Part shown: piece by piece, positions 45,901 to 57,117 of the stretch
Numbering within the stretch: position 1 is the first letter of the stretch
How the letters are laid out: every line of letters begins with the position of its first letter
Source: Halichoerus grypus
Lineage: Eukaryota > Chordata > Mammalia > Carnivora > Phocidae
Assembly (NCBI RefSeq): GCF_964656455.1
Contig: NC_135717.1
Coordinates: 150,835,793-150,899,792, forward strand
Reading direction: 5' to 3'
DNA length: 64,000 nucleotides
Notes under the pieces: model-generated
Databases searched by the model: none
Told to the model about the DNA's origin: nothing
The model's input: the letters and a program-made list of their open reading frames with translations, nothing else
Translations under genes and position numbers: made by a program

Positions 45901-48900
45901 TTATGTTCCACAAATAAGTGAAACCATATAATTGACTTTCTCTGCTTGACTTATTTCACTTAGCATAATCTCCTCCAGTCCCATCTATGTTGATGTAAAA
46001 GTTGGGTATTCATCCTTTCTGATGGCTGAGTAATATTCCATTGTATATATGGACCACATCTTTATCCATTCATCTGTTGAAGGGCATCTCCATTATTTCC
46101 ACAGTTTGGCTATTGTGCACATTGCTGCTATGAACATTGGGTGCATATGGCCCTTCTTTTCACTACATCTGTGTCTTCGGGGTAAATACCCAGTAGTGTA
46201 ATTGCTGGGTCATAGGGTAGCTCTATTTTTAATTTTTTGAGGAATCTCCACACTGTTTTCCAAAGTGGCTGTACCAACTTGCATTCCCACCAACAGTTTA
46301 AGAGGGTTCCCCTTTCTCCACAACCTCTCCAACATTTGTTGTTTCTTGCTTTGTCAATTTTTGCCATTCTAACTGATGTAAGGTGGTATCTCAATGTGGT
46401 TTTGATTTGAATTTCCCTGATGGCTAATGATGATGAACATTTTTTCATGTGTCTGTTAGCCATTTGTATGTCTTCTTTGGAGAAGTGTCTGTTCATGTCT
46501 TCTGCCCATTTTTTGACTTGATTATTTGTTTTTTGGGTGTTGAGTTTGAGAAGTTCTTTATAGATCTTGGATATCAGCCCTTTGTCTGTAGTGTCATTTG
46601 CAAATATCTTCTCCCATTCTGTGGGTTGCCTCTTTGTTTTGTTGACTTTCCTTTGCTGTGCAGAAGCATTTTATCTTGATGAAGTCCCAAAAGTTCATTT
46701 TTGCTTTTGTTTTCCTTGCCTTTGGAGATGTATCTTGAAAGAAGTTGCTGTGGCTGATCTCAAAGAGGTTACTGCCTATGTTCTCCTCTAGGATTTTGAT
46801 GGATTCCTGTCTCACACTGAGGTCTTTCAGCCATTTTGAGTTTATCTTTGTGTATGGTATTAGAGAATGATCAAGTTTCATTCTTCTGTATATAGCTGTC
46901 CAATTTTCCCAGCACCATTTATTGAAGAGACTTTTTTCCATTGCATATTTTTCCTGCTTTGTTGAAGATTATTTGACCATAGAGTTGAGGGTCCATATCT
47001 GGGCTCTCTATCCTGTTCCATTGGTCTATATGTCTGTTTTTGTGCCAGTACCATGCTGTCTTGGATATCATTGCTTTATAATATAGTTTGAAATTAGGCA
47101 ACAGGATGCCCCAGCTTTGTTTTTCTTTTTCAATATTTCCTTGGAGATTCAGGGTCTTTTCTGGTTCCATACAAATTTTAGGATTGTTTGTTTCAGCACT
47201 TTGAAAAAAGTCATTGGAAGATTGATTGGGATGGTGTTGAAGGTACAGATTGCTCTGGGCAGCATAGACATTTTAACAATGTTTATTCTTCTGATCCATG
47301 AGCATGGAATGTTTTTCCATCTTTTTGTGTCTTCTTCAATTTCTTTCATGAGTGTTCTGTAGTTCCTAGAGTATAGATCCTTTACCTCTTTGGTTAGGTT
47401 TATTCCGAGGTATCTTATGGTTTTTGGTGCTATTGTAAATGGAATCGTTTCTCTAATTTCTCTTTCTACAGTTGCGTTGTTAATGTATAAGAAAGCAACT
47501 GATTTCTGTGCATTGATTTTGTATCCTGCCACATTACTGAATTGCTGTATGAGTTCTAGTAATTTGGGGGTGGAGTCTTTTGGATTTTCCACATAAAGTA
47601 TCATGTCATCTGCGAAGAGAGAGAGTTTGACTTCTTCTTTGCCAATTTGAATACATTTTTTCTTTTTGTTGTCTGCTGTTGCTAGGGCTTCTAGTACTAT
47701 GTTGAACAATAGTGGCAAGAGTGGGCATCCTTGTTGTGTTCCTGATTTTAAGGGAAAGGCTCTCAGCTTTTCCCCATTGAGGATGATATTCACTGTGGGT
47801 TTTTCATAGATGGATTTTATGAACTTGAGGAATGTTCCCTCTATCCCTATACTCTGAAGAGTTTTAATCAGGAAAGGATGCTGTATTTTGTCAAATGCTT
47901 TTTCTGCATCAATTGAGAGGACCATATGGTTCTTCTCTCTCCTCTTATTAATGTATTCTATCACACTGATTGATTTGCGAATGTTGAACCACCCTTGCAT
48001 CCCGGGGATAAATCCCACTTGGTTGTGGTGGATGATCCTTTTAATGTACTGTTGGATCCTATTAGCTAGGATTTTGTTGAGAATTTTGGAATCCATATTC
48101 ATCAGGGATATCTGTCTGAAATTCTCCTTTTTGATGGGGTCGTTGCCTGGTTTGGGGATTAAGGTAAAGCTGGCCTCATAGAATGAGTCTGGAAGCTTCC
48201 CTTCTGTTTCTATTTTTTGAAAGAGCTTCAGGAGAATAGGTATTATTTCTTCTTTGAATGTTTGGTAGAATTCCCCAGGGAATCCATCAGGCCCTGGACT
48301 CTTGTTTTTTGGGAGTCTTTTGATCACTGCTTCAATCTCGTTACTGGTTATTGGCCTATTCAGGTTGTCAATTTATTCCTGTTTCAGTCTTGGTAGTTTA
48401 TAGGTTTCCAGGAAGGCATCCATTTCTTCCAGGTTGCTCAATTTATTGGCATATAGTTGTTGATAATAATTTCTAATAATTGTTTCTATTTCCTTGGTGT
48501 TAGTCATGATCTCTCCCCTTTCATTCATAATTTTATTAGTTTGGGTCCTTTCTCTTTTCTTTTGGATAAGTCTGGCCAGTGGTTTATCAATCTTATTAAT
48601 TCTTTCAAAGAACCAGCTTCTAGTTTCGTTGATCTGATCTACTGTGTTTCTGGTTTCTAATTCATTGATCTCTGCTCTAATCTTAATTATTTCTCTTCTA
48701 ATGTGTGGCTTAGGCATCGTTTGTTGCTTTTTCTCTAGTTCTTTAAGGTGTAAAGTTAGTTGGTGAATTCAGGATTTTTCTCTTTTTTTTGAGTGAGGCT
48801 TGGATGGCTATGTATTTCCCCCTTAGGACCGCTGACGTGTTTTTGTTCTCACTGGTTTCCATGAATTGTTTAAGTTCTTCTTTGATTTCTTGGTTGACCC

Positions 48901-49669
48901 AAACATTATTGAGCAGAGTGGTCTTTAGTTCCAAGTGTTTGAATTTCTCCCAAATTTTTTCTTGTGATTGAGTTTCAGTTTTAAAGCATTCTGAGAATAT
49001 GCAGGGAATAATCTCAATCTTTTGGTATCGGTTGAGACCTGACTTGTGACCCAGTATGTGGTCTATTCTGGAGAAAGTTCCATGTGCACTCAAGAAGAAT
49101 GAGTATTCTGTTGTTTTAGGGTAGAATGTTCTGTATATATCTATGAGGTCCATCTGGTCCAGGGTGTCATTCAAAGCTCTTGTTTCTTTGTTGATTTTCT
49201 GCTTAGATGATCTGTCTTTTGCCGGGAGTGGAGTATTGAGGTCTCCTACAATTAACATATTTCTATCAATATGACTGTTTTGGTTAAGAGTTGGCTTATG
49301 TAGATGGCTGCTCCCATGTTGGGGGCGTAGATATTTACAATTGTTAGATCTTCTTGTTGGATAGACCCTTTAAGAATTGTAGTGTCCTTCTGTGTCTCTA
49401 ACTACAGTCTTTAGCTTAAAATCTAATTTGTCTGATATAAGAATTGCTACCCCAGCTTTCTTTTGAGATCCGTTGGCATGGAAGATGGATCTCCATCCCT
49501 TCACTTTCAGTCTGGATGTATCTTTAGGTTCAAAATGAGTCTCTTGTAGATAGCATATGGATGGGTCCTGTATTTTTATACAATCTACAACCCTGTGTTG
49601 TTTTATGGTAGCATTTGGGCCGTTCATGTTGAGAGCGATTATTGAAAGATATGAATTTATTGTCATCAT
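45901..49669 (-). pseudogene. L1 ORF2 (endonuclease / reverse transcriptase), disrupted
   Basis: About 1,256 codons from the start (ATG ATG) to the TAA at 45901-45903, the usual L1 ORF2p size. Open pieces: 49669-49370 and 49258-48743 (endonuclease; Q-E-T-H at residues 42-45 and G-D-L-N visible), 48717-48373 (linker), 48327-47149 (reverse transcriptase, 392 codons), 47170-46919, 46941-46594 and 46496-46128 (C-terminal C-W-R-G-C-G...C-W-W-E-C zinc-knuckle region). Catalytic residues of the RT remain: the S-I-D-A-E-K motif and F-A-D-D (residues 238-241 of the 392-codon piece). The endonuclease S-D-H motif is lost by a small frameshifting deletion near 48990. In-frame stops include 49370 and 48373; at least five frame changes occur. 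Known role: nicks DNA and reverse-transcribes its own RNA; here none of it can work. Confidence 0.96.
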
Positions 49670-49747
49670 GTTACCTGTGAAGACCTTGTTTTTATAGATT
49701 GTCTCTGTAAATTTCTGTTCTGTATTACTCTTGGGGTCTTTATCCTT

Positions 49748-50634
49748 TTATAGAACCTCCCTTAATATTTCTTGCAGGGCCGGCTTAGTGGTCACTTATT
49801 CTTTCAGTTTCTGCCGGTCTTGGAAGCTCTGCATTCTCCATCCATTCTAAATGACAGCCTTGCCAGGTAAAGTATTCTTGGTTGCATGTTCTTCTCGTTT
49901 AGTACCCTGAATATGTCTTGCCAGCACTTTCCGGCTTGCCAGGTCTCTGTGGATAGGTCTGACGTTTTTCTGATGCTCCTTCCTCTTTACGTAAGGAATC
50001 TCTTCCCCCTAACTGCCCTTAAGATGGTTTCCTTGGTTCTAAGATTTGCGAGTTTTACTATTACATGCCAAGGCATTGGCCTGTTTTCCTTGATCTTGGG
50101 AGGGGTCCTCTCTGCCTCTAGGACATGAATGTTTGTTTCATTCCCCAGATTAGGATAGTTCTCAGATACGATTTGCTCAAATATATCTTCTAGTCCTCTC
50201 TCTCTCTCCACTCCCTCAGGGATCCCAATAATTCTGACATTGGAACGTTTCATGGTGTCACTTATTTCTCTGATTCTATTTTCATGGATTTTGAGTTGTT
50301 TTTCCCTGGTCTCCTCTTTTTCCTTCTGGTCTATTAATTGGTCTTCTAGATCACTAATTCGTTCTGCCTCGCTTACCCTCGCTGTTAGATTATCTAGATT
50401 AGATTGGCTCTCATTGATAGCATTTTTAAATTCTGCCAGTTAAGCTTTCATTTCTGCCCTTAGAAACTCTATGTTGCCATTAATCGATTTCTCCATTCTA
50501 GATATTGTCTTCACAATTGCTACTCTGAATTCTGTCTCCAACATCTTGGTTATATCTGAATCCATTTGCAAATCTGTGGCAGAAGTCACAGTCTTTGAGT
50601 CTTTCCTATTTTGGGGGTTCTTCCTCCTAGTCAT
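49748..50634 (-). pseudogene. L1 ORF1 (RNA-binding chaperone), disrupted
   Basis: Starts M-T-R-R-K-N-P-Q at 50634. The first piece (64 codons, to a stop at 50440) covers the N-terminus and start of the coiled coil. The second (50253-49987) carries the RRM/C-terminal domain with the R-I-I-G-I-P-E-G motif. A frame change follows before the likely end (TAA at 49748-49750). About 295 codons in total, slightly short for L1 ORF1p. The family protein coats L1 RNA; this copy cannot make it. Confidence 0.92.
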
Positions 50635-51502
50635 TCCATTGAGGGGTGGTTGAGGGAATGTACAGAGTCCAAATTATTGACCACAACCCAAGCAAGGTGC
50701 ACCTGTTTGATAGGGACCTTAGGGTTGCTGGCTTCTTGTTCTCCCAGCCTGTCTTCTGGGGGAGGGGCCTGCTGCACTGTTACTCAGGCAACCCTATTTG
50801 AGCAGAGTTGCCCTGCCCCCTGTGGTGGGGATGGGCTCAGTGAAAACCGTTTTTTGGGGGCTTTTGTTCTCTGGTGGCTTTCCCTGGCAGCCTTCTGTGT
50901 CTCTTCCGAGAGTCAAGAGCAGAAGAGAATGTTTTGAACCCTCTGCCTCAGAGCAGATCACGGTCTGTTCTTCAGTGAGCTCTCCAGGCCACACTATCTC
51001 CGTTTCTCTCTGTGCTGCTATAAACCGCAGCGTCCTGGGTTGTGTGCCCCTCAGCAGTGCTCCCAGTCCTCACCTCCAGGTCAGGGCATGTCTCTGCCCT
51101 TTGTGCTTCTAAAACCGCCAGCCATCCCCAGTTCGCATGCCCGGCCCCACCACTCCAGGTTCCAGTCTTGGGGCTGCCCTAAAGTCCTTTCCCCGCCGCT
51201 ACCGGTCTGAGAATCTGTGCCTTGTCCCCAGTGTGGGAGGCTATCGCTCACCGGTGGTGTAGGATCCCCACAGCTCCCTCCCCCTGCCATTTATCTTCCC
51301 ATATCTGCCCGCAGAATCACAGCTCCCCGCTTCATACCTCAAAACCAACCGCCTGGGATATTCTGTTTGTAGAGATCCAGATCTGTCTTCTTACATCTCA
51401 GGCTGATTTCGTGGGTGTTCAGAGTGGTCTGGTAGATATCCAGCTCAATTCTGGGGACCAGTTGGAATAGGGCCCCCTACTCCTCTGCCATCTTTTCCTC
51501 TC
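50635..51502 (-). promoter_or_regulatory. L1 5' UTR (internal promoter region)
   Basis: GC-richer than anything nearby and holding several CpG sites. In the family this segment carries the internal Pol II promoter and often an antisense promoter. Whether this copy is active cannot be told from sequence. The overlapping frames of 60-108 codons on both strands are not genes. Confidence 0.75.
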
Positions 51503-51519
51503 CCCTACCTTGATCTACC
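51503..51519. repeat. L1 target-site duplication, right copy
   Basis: ccctaccttgatctacc, the partner of 45562-45578 with two mismatches. Confidence 0.8.
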
Positions 51520-51629
51520 AGTGTAAACTTAATCCCTCACTCCAGTCATCATACACTGTTAAAACTCTGCTACATTTTAATTAGAAAGATCACTATTTAA
51601 AAATATCTTATTTATTCATTTTTGAATTT

Positions 51630-51765
51630 ATTTTCCCTACCAGAATATGAGCATCATGAGAGAAGTAAATGTGTCTCCTTTGATCACTGCTGAATCTTAA
51701 GGATCTAGCAAAGTGTCTTGTACGTAACAGATCCTCTAAACATATTTCTTCAATTAATAAATTGT
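51630..51765 (+). repeat. MIR3/L2-like tail
   Basis: 'accagaatatgagcatcatg' and 'atctagcaaagtgtcttgta' fit the common core and end of the MIR3/L2 class. Confidence 0.6.
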
Positions 51766-51824
51766 GGCAGATTTAAATTGTGGTTTTCTATATGTTTGAA
51801 TTAGCACAATAGCATGGTGGCTAC

Positions 51825-52005
51825 ACTTACTTTGGAATTAGGCCCCCAAGCTTTTCAGTCTCCAGCTCTGCCACTTACAGCTCTTTATTACCTTCATGTG
51901 TCAGAGAGGACTCATCTCACAGGTCCAGTGAAAGGACTGTCTGTAATAATGACTGTCAAGTACTCAGCACAGTAAGCTCTTGATAAATACTGTCTATGAT
52001 TATGC
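51825..52005 (+). mobile_element. MIR SINE
   Basis: 'tttggaattaggcccccaag', 'cagctctgccacttacagct', 'tactcagcacagtaagctct' and 'tgataaatactg'. Mid-part diverged. Confidence 0.7.
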
Positions 52006-52465
52006 ATTTTTTTGTATTCAGAAAGCCTTGTTGTTTTAAAGGTTTCATCATATACAAATTTAAAGTAGAACTACTAAGATTCATCTGGTTAATGAACGCA
52101 TTTTTTCTTAACGCAGTTTATATCTGCTTTCTTTGGTTAACAAACATAAGTTAGCATCCTCTTTTGTCTTTGCAATTGTCATATTCTAGAGATGCGCATC
52201 CACTTCATGGATGTGACTATTATTGTCTGTGCGAACAATTCTTGCTGCTTCATTTATACACCAAATATATCTGAATTTCTCTATGAGATAGTTTTATACT
52301 AGAAACTAGCTATCCAGAAGGGCTTAAGGTAAATTAAACACATTAACATTTATATAATTACAATCTGAGGTAAGTTTATGAAGGCACTATAAATGTGCTA
52401 TGAAATACATAATCTTATGTATCATAAAAAGAAAACCAATTTAGATTAGAGGTGGGAAACAATTT
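52006..52465. other. Unassigned AT-rich sequence
   Basis: No gene or clear repeat seen. Confidence 0.5.
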
Positions 52466-52469
52466 ACAT

Positions 52470-52990
52470 TAGAGGTAAGAAAAGGCATCTTGGAAGAAAT
52501 GATTTTTGAGCTTAAATTAAAGGCCGAGCACAGGTTAGCTGGGCAAACACTGAAAGGTACAGTGTTTCTATGAAAAATTTCCATGGAAAAATTTCCAGAG
52601 AAATAAAAAGATTACAAACTTAAAGGAACAAGGGAAAAAATTTGGTATAGGGTAACAAGTGGGGAGCAGAGGATTACAGATGAGGTTGTAGAGGAGACTG
52701 AGGTCAAAGCCCAAGTACCTTATAGACAACAGTAGGAATTTAGGATTTTGTCTTTTAGTCAATGGAAATTCATGAAGATTTTACATAGATGGATATCCAG
52801 ATTATATTTGCTTGTTCAGAAGCTCACTTTGGCCACATTGTTGAACACGAATAGGATGGAAAGAGAAGAGGTTACCTCATTAGTTTGTGGCAGAGAGATG
52901 GTGCCTTAGAGAAGGGCAGAGGTGCTTTGAGAAAGAGAATGAATTCAAGAAATAGTCAAGACACTTTCAGTCTTGATATATCAGAAAGAG
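52470..52990 (+). mobile_element. L2-type LINE 3' region
   Basis: A familiar old LINE order: 'aaggcatcttggaagaaatg', 'tgatttttgagcttaaatta', 'aaagcccaagtaccttatag', 'gtagaatttag'-like text, 'agctcactttggccacat'. Non-coding and diverged. Confidence 0.55.
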
Positions 52991-53625
52991 CATGAAGACT
53001 GCTGAGTGCCAAAGACTTTTGTTAAATAACTATGAGACTGAAAAATCACCTGGCTAAAATCACTTGTCAATCCACAAATAGTTATCATAGTTGGTGACTG
53101 TCAGGTATGAACAAGACCATGATAACCCTTATGAACTCCAGTTAAAACAGATGTGAAAGAGTCACATGAAGTTGCTGACCTCGCTGAGAAAGTTTTAACT
53201 GAAATCTAAAACATCTAGATTTTTCCTAGATGTAAAATATGTTGTGTCTGAAACCTGTTTCTTTCCAATTTATATATAAATAAATTGCCAACACTGTTCC
53301 ATAAATTGAAAGTGTATTCTCTAGCTATAATAGGATGACAGTTCATTTCAACAAACATATTTAACATTGCCTACATGCCAGCCACAGAGATATGCAATGG
53401 CAATACAAAGATCAAAAGACATGACTCGGCGAAGAAATGCAGCAGATGTGCCTTCATCCCGGGACTTGCAATGGTTTATTATCTTAAACTGGTTTTGAGG
53501 AAGAGCTAAAGCTGCTGGCTAACTATTGTCAGAATGGAATTTTTATAGCAATTGTGCTAACAAATAAAAATCATACTTGTTGAGTATTCTCTAACATTTA
53601 TATGAAGAAAATAAAAGATGAGTAG
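52991..53625. other. Unassigned sequence
   Basis: No gene. A short L2/MIR3-like stretch ('cctacatgccagccacagag') lies near 53370-53390. Confidence 0.45.
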
Positions 53626-53629
53626 GTAC

Positions 53630-53765
53630 TTAGATCAAGTATCGTGAGTTCCATGAGAGCAGGTGCCATGTCCATTTTATTCAATATTGTATTCTCAAAA
53701 TTTAGCTCATTGTCTAGGACATGGTACCCATCTGTTAAATTAATGAATGGCAGAATAAATTAATG
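53630..53765 (+). repeat. MIR3/L2-like tail
   Basis: 'gttccatgagagcaggtgcc', 'tgtccattttattcaatatt' and 'tagctcattgtctaggacat' fit the MIR3 core. Confidence 0.65.
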
Positions 53766-53977
53766 CCTGAATTGTGCTATGTGAGGGTAGAATTTAAAAC
53801 CCCTACTTCTGGAAAGGCCCATCAGGATACATAAATATTCAAAATAAGATCTAAGATCGTTAATAGGGCCTAATTAATTGGTAAGAGATGCCCTTTGCCT
53901 TTTCCAGATAAAACTGCCTTACCATTCTTTTCAACCCAAGACCCCAGGGTCTTGACTGAGAGTTCATTGAATTGATC

Positions 53978-53978
<1 letters not shown>

Positions 53979-54020
<42 letters not shown>
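53979..54020. repeat. (CA)n microsatellite
   Basis: About 21 perfect CA units, the longest pure CA run in the window. Likely polymorphic. Confidence 0.98.
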
Positions 54021-54023
<3 letters not shown>

Positions 54024-54199
54024 GGAAATGTCCTGTTCATTGGTTTTGCTAAGGTCCACTTCTTTGTAGAATTAGCTCACTTTCTGTCAGGAAAAGAATG
54101 ACGTCATACCTAAGCTTTCACGAAAATTCCTCTCTGCCAGTTCTAGTATTTAATACAGTTCAATTGTAAAATTATTTCTTTACCTCTATTATGCATTGT

Positions 54200-54360
54200 T
54201 TACTCTCTTTATTGAAAAACAAAATGAATAAAATGAGGCCTATACTCAAATATTTCAATTTAGTTGGGGAGAAAGAGAAGTAAACAAATAATTATAATGT
54301 ACCATACTAAGGACTATAATAGAGTAAAACAAAGGATGCCATCAAAGCCCTGGAGAGACA
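54200..54360 (+). mobile_element. L2-type LINE, left part (split by MLT1)
   Basis: 'gtaaacaaataattataatg' and 'caaaggatgccatcaaagcc' fit an L2 3' region. The text resumes after the MLT1/L1 nest, at 55741. Confidence 0.5.
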
Positions 54361-54598
54361 TGTATTAGTCAGCTTGAGCTGCCAGGACAAAATACCACAG
54401 ACTGAGTGGATTCAACAACAGAAACTTATTTTCTCACAGCTTTGGAGGCTGGAAAATAAATATTCAAGATTCTGGTAGAGGTCAGTGTCTGGTGAGGCTC
54501 TCTTCCTGACTTGCAGGGGGCTTCCTTTTCACTGTGTTCTCATGTGGCAGTGAGAGCAAGCCCTGGTCTCTCGCGGTGTCCCTGTATGGACACCACTC
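54361..54598 (-). mobile_element. MLT1 LTR (ERVL-MaLR), antisense, 3' part
   Basis: Starts tgtattagtcagcttgagct (the reverse of the LTR 3' end), then 'ataccacagactgagtggat' and 'gaaacttattttctcacagc'. Interrupted at 54598 by an L1. A 5-bp host duplication is nearly kept: agaca (54356-54360) and aggca (55736-55740). Confidence 0.9.
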
Positions 54599-55114
54599 CA
54601 AGATCTCTAAAGAACTTATCAAACTCAACACCCAAAAAACAAATAATCCAGTCAAGAAATGGGCAGAAGATTTGAACAGACATTTCTCCAAAGAAGACAT
54701 ACAAATGGCCAACAGACACATAAAAAAAATGCTTCATATCCCTTATCATCAGGGAAACACAAATTAAAACCTCAATGAGATTTCATCTCACTCCAGTCAG
54801 AATGGCTAAAATTCACAAGTCAGGAAACAACAAATGTTGGCGTGGATGTGGAGAAAGGGGAACCCTCTTACACTGTTGGTGGGAATGCAAGCTGGTGCAG
54901 CCACTCTGGAAAACGGTATGGAGGTTCCTCAAGAAGTTAAAAATAGAGCTACCCTACAAATCAGCAATTGTACTACTAGGCATTTACCCAAAAGATACAG
55001 ATGTAGTGATCCAAAGGGGCACCTGCATCCCAATGTTCATAGCAGCAATGTCCACAATAGCCAAACTGTGGAAAGAGCTGAGATGTCCACCAACAAATGA
55101 ATGGATAAAGATGT

Positions 55115-55164
<50 letters not shown>

Positions 55165-55586
55165 ATGGACTATTACTCAACCATCAGAAAGGGTGAATAC
55201 TTACCATTTACATTGATGTGGATCGAAATGGAGGGTATTATGTTAAAGGAAATAAGTCAATCAGAGAAAGACAATTATCATATGCTTTCACTCATATGTG
55301 GAATATAAGACAGGACAGAGGACCATAGGGGAAGGAAAGGAAAATAGAATGGGAAGTCATCAGAGAGGGAGAAAAACCATGAGAGACTCTTAACTATAGG
55401 AAACAAACTGAGGGTTGCTGGAGGGGAGGTGGGCGGGGGGGTGGGGTAACTGGGTGATAGACATTAAGGAGGGCATGTGATATGATGAACACTGGGTGTT
55501 ATACGAAACTGATAAATTATTGAACACTGCATCTGAAATTAATGATGTACTATAAGTTGGCTAACTGAATTTAAACAAAAAAATAA
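54599..55586 (+). mobile_element. Carnivore L1 3' end, 5'-truncated, sense, inside MLT1
   Basis: About 990 bp: C-terminal ORF2 (54600-55308, broken by a frame change near 54760) and 3'UTR with A tail. The 177-codon frame 54775-55308 shows the C-W-R-G-C-G...C-W-W-E-C region. An 11-bp perfect target duplication (ggacaccactc) at 54588-54598 and 55587-55597 proves insertion into the LTR. Confidence 0.96.
55116..55164. repeat. (TA)n(CA)n microsatellite inside L1 ORF2
   Basis: About 18 TA units and then six CA units. In the L1 frame this reads as a Tyr-Ile run. It grew from a short TA motif normally present in ORF2 at this site. Confidence 0.95.
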
Positions 55587-55735
55587 GGACACCACTCTTA
55601 TCATATTAGGACCCCACCCTTATGATCTCAGTTAACTTTATTACCTCCTTATAAGACCTATCTCCAAATATGATAACATTGGGGGTTAGGGTTTCAACAA
55701 ATGAATTTTGGAGAGACACAACTCAGTCCATAGCA
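55587..55735 (-). mobile_element. MLT1 LTR (ERVL-MaLR), antisense, 5' part
   Basis: Continues the LTR after the L1: 'ttaggaccccacccttatga', 'ctccaaatatgataacattg', 'gggggttagggtttcaacaa', ending in 'cagtccatagca'. Confidence 0.9.
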
Positions 55736-56450
55736 AGGCATCTAAGGCAGAGAAAGGTTGAGAGACATCATGGAGAAACAGCAACGGGGGAGCAGTCCTA
55801 TATATCAGGGAAATGGTTAGGACCCTCCAGGTAGAGGGGACAGAGTAAGCACATATGGGAGCAAGAAACTGAATAATGAGTATTGGTGTCATATAAAATG
55901 TGAAGCAGAGAGTGAGGTCACTGCTGGGGTCTGGAGATCTAAATTCAGGAGTCACCAGAATGTCAGACTAAATGAGATCATGAAAATAGTGAGCATAGAT
56001 AAAGGAAAGGTCCAGTGATTAAACCCTGAATGGCACGTCAACAGGTCAAGTTGGCTGAGAGGTGAAAGGTCCAGCCAAGGACACTGTGAAGGAGTGATCA
56101 GTGAGTTAGGGGGCAGGAAATCCACTAGAGTGTGTGTCCTGGATACCAAGTGAAGTCTGAATTTCCAGGAGAAGGGAGTGGGTAAGGGTGTTAAATGTTA
56201 TCCCATCGGTAGGTCTAGTAAGATGCACACTGAGGACTGACATTAACTTAGCAAAGTAGAGGTTGTCATTAGTACACTGGCTGAGAGCAGTTTGCCTGCA
56301 GTTGTAGATAGAGGCTCCTGCCTGGCTGAAGTGGGTTCAAGAAAGAAGGGGATAAGCAGTGGAGAGAGAGCATATAGGTAAGCCTTCAGGGAACTTCGCT
56401 ATGAAGAAAAACAGAGGTTAGCTATATGATACAGGGGCAGTTCCAGATAG
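55736..56450 (+). mobile_element. L2-type LINE, right part (split by MLT1)
   Basis: Continues from 54360: 'gaccctccaggtagagggga', 'gaaggagtgatcagtgagtt', 'tggataccaagtgaagtctg', 'ggtctagtaagatgcacact'. Diverged and non-coding. Confidence 0.55.
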
Positions 56451-57115
56451 AAATAGGCCCCCAAAGCATAGGCCTGTTCTAAAATCCACACTCTGCCCTG
56501 CAAGTGTCAGTTTACATTTACATCCACCACCACCTGGGATGTGTTTGACTGTAATAAAAACAAAAATGTTAACTGAAAACAACCGAACAAGCCCACATTT
56601 TGAAATATAAATGATGTATAGTTTACTAAACCTTCTGAAGCTTGATTATCTATTTGGCTGATAGAAAATGACATATTTTGGGGTTTGGTTTTGACTTGCA
56701 ATCACTCCTATAGAATAAAATCGTATTTTGACTCCCTAGCCATTTAAGTTAGAGGAAGTGTCTCTGCTCTGGCTTTATTAAAAATCTACATTTTACATAT
56801 TTGGAGGCTCTAGCCTACTCTTTGTTTTTCTTATTTATTTCCCTTACCTTATGAATTAGAATATTCACTTTTTATAATAGTTACCTCCTTTTCTCTATTT
56901 GTCTGTTTTTTTCTTTCACTGGCTCTGGATAATTCTTATCACTTTGCATATTGTGCAAAGGTTTAACTAAATACTATACTTTTGTCAGGTATATTCCTCA
57001 GGTTTGTTTTCCATCTGTATGCTCTCTGGTAAGTTATGAATTTCCCTGAGTATGGCTTCCTTAGATCTGCATGTACTTCTTGTTGCATTATGCATTTTTA
57101 TTTTATTTCCAAGTG
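56451..57115. other. Unassigned sequence
   Basis: From about 56930 the text may be the start of the antisense old L1 that continues after the MLT1 at 57650. No gene seen. Confidence 0.4.
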
Positions 57116-57117
57116 TG

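Larger units (their letters stand above)
45579..51502 (-). mobile_element. Nearly full-length carnivore L1, antisense, inactive
   Basis: About 5.9 kb with the standard L1 order read on the minus strand: 5'UTR (51502-50635), ORF1 (50634-49748), 78-bp spacer, ORF2 (49669-45901), 3'UTR and a T-rich (A-tail) end near 45579-45640. The 5' end carries the AAGATGGC motif known from L1 starts (plus-strand gccatctt, 51488-51495). A 17-bp target duplication with two mismatches brackets it. ORF1 and ORF2 both carry stops and frameshifts, so the copy cannot move by itself. It is the only near-complete LINE in the window. Confidence 0.96.

Noticed and set aside
47149..48327. 392-codon open frame as a possible host gene
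   Set aside because: It is the reverse transcriptase part of L1 ORF2, inside a complete L1 with target duplications.
54775..55308. 177-codon open frame as a gene
   Set aside because: It is the C-terminal part of L1 ORF2 in a 5'-truncated L1.
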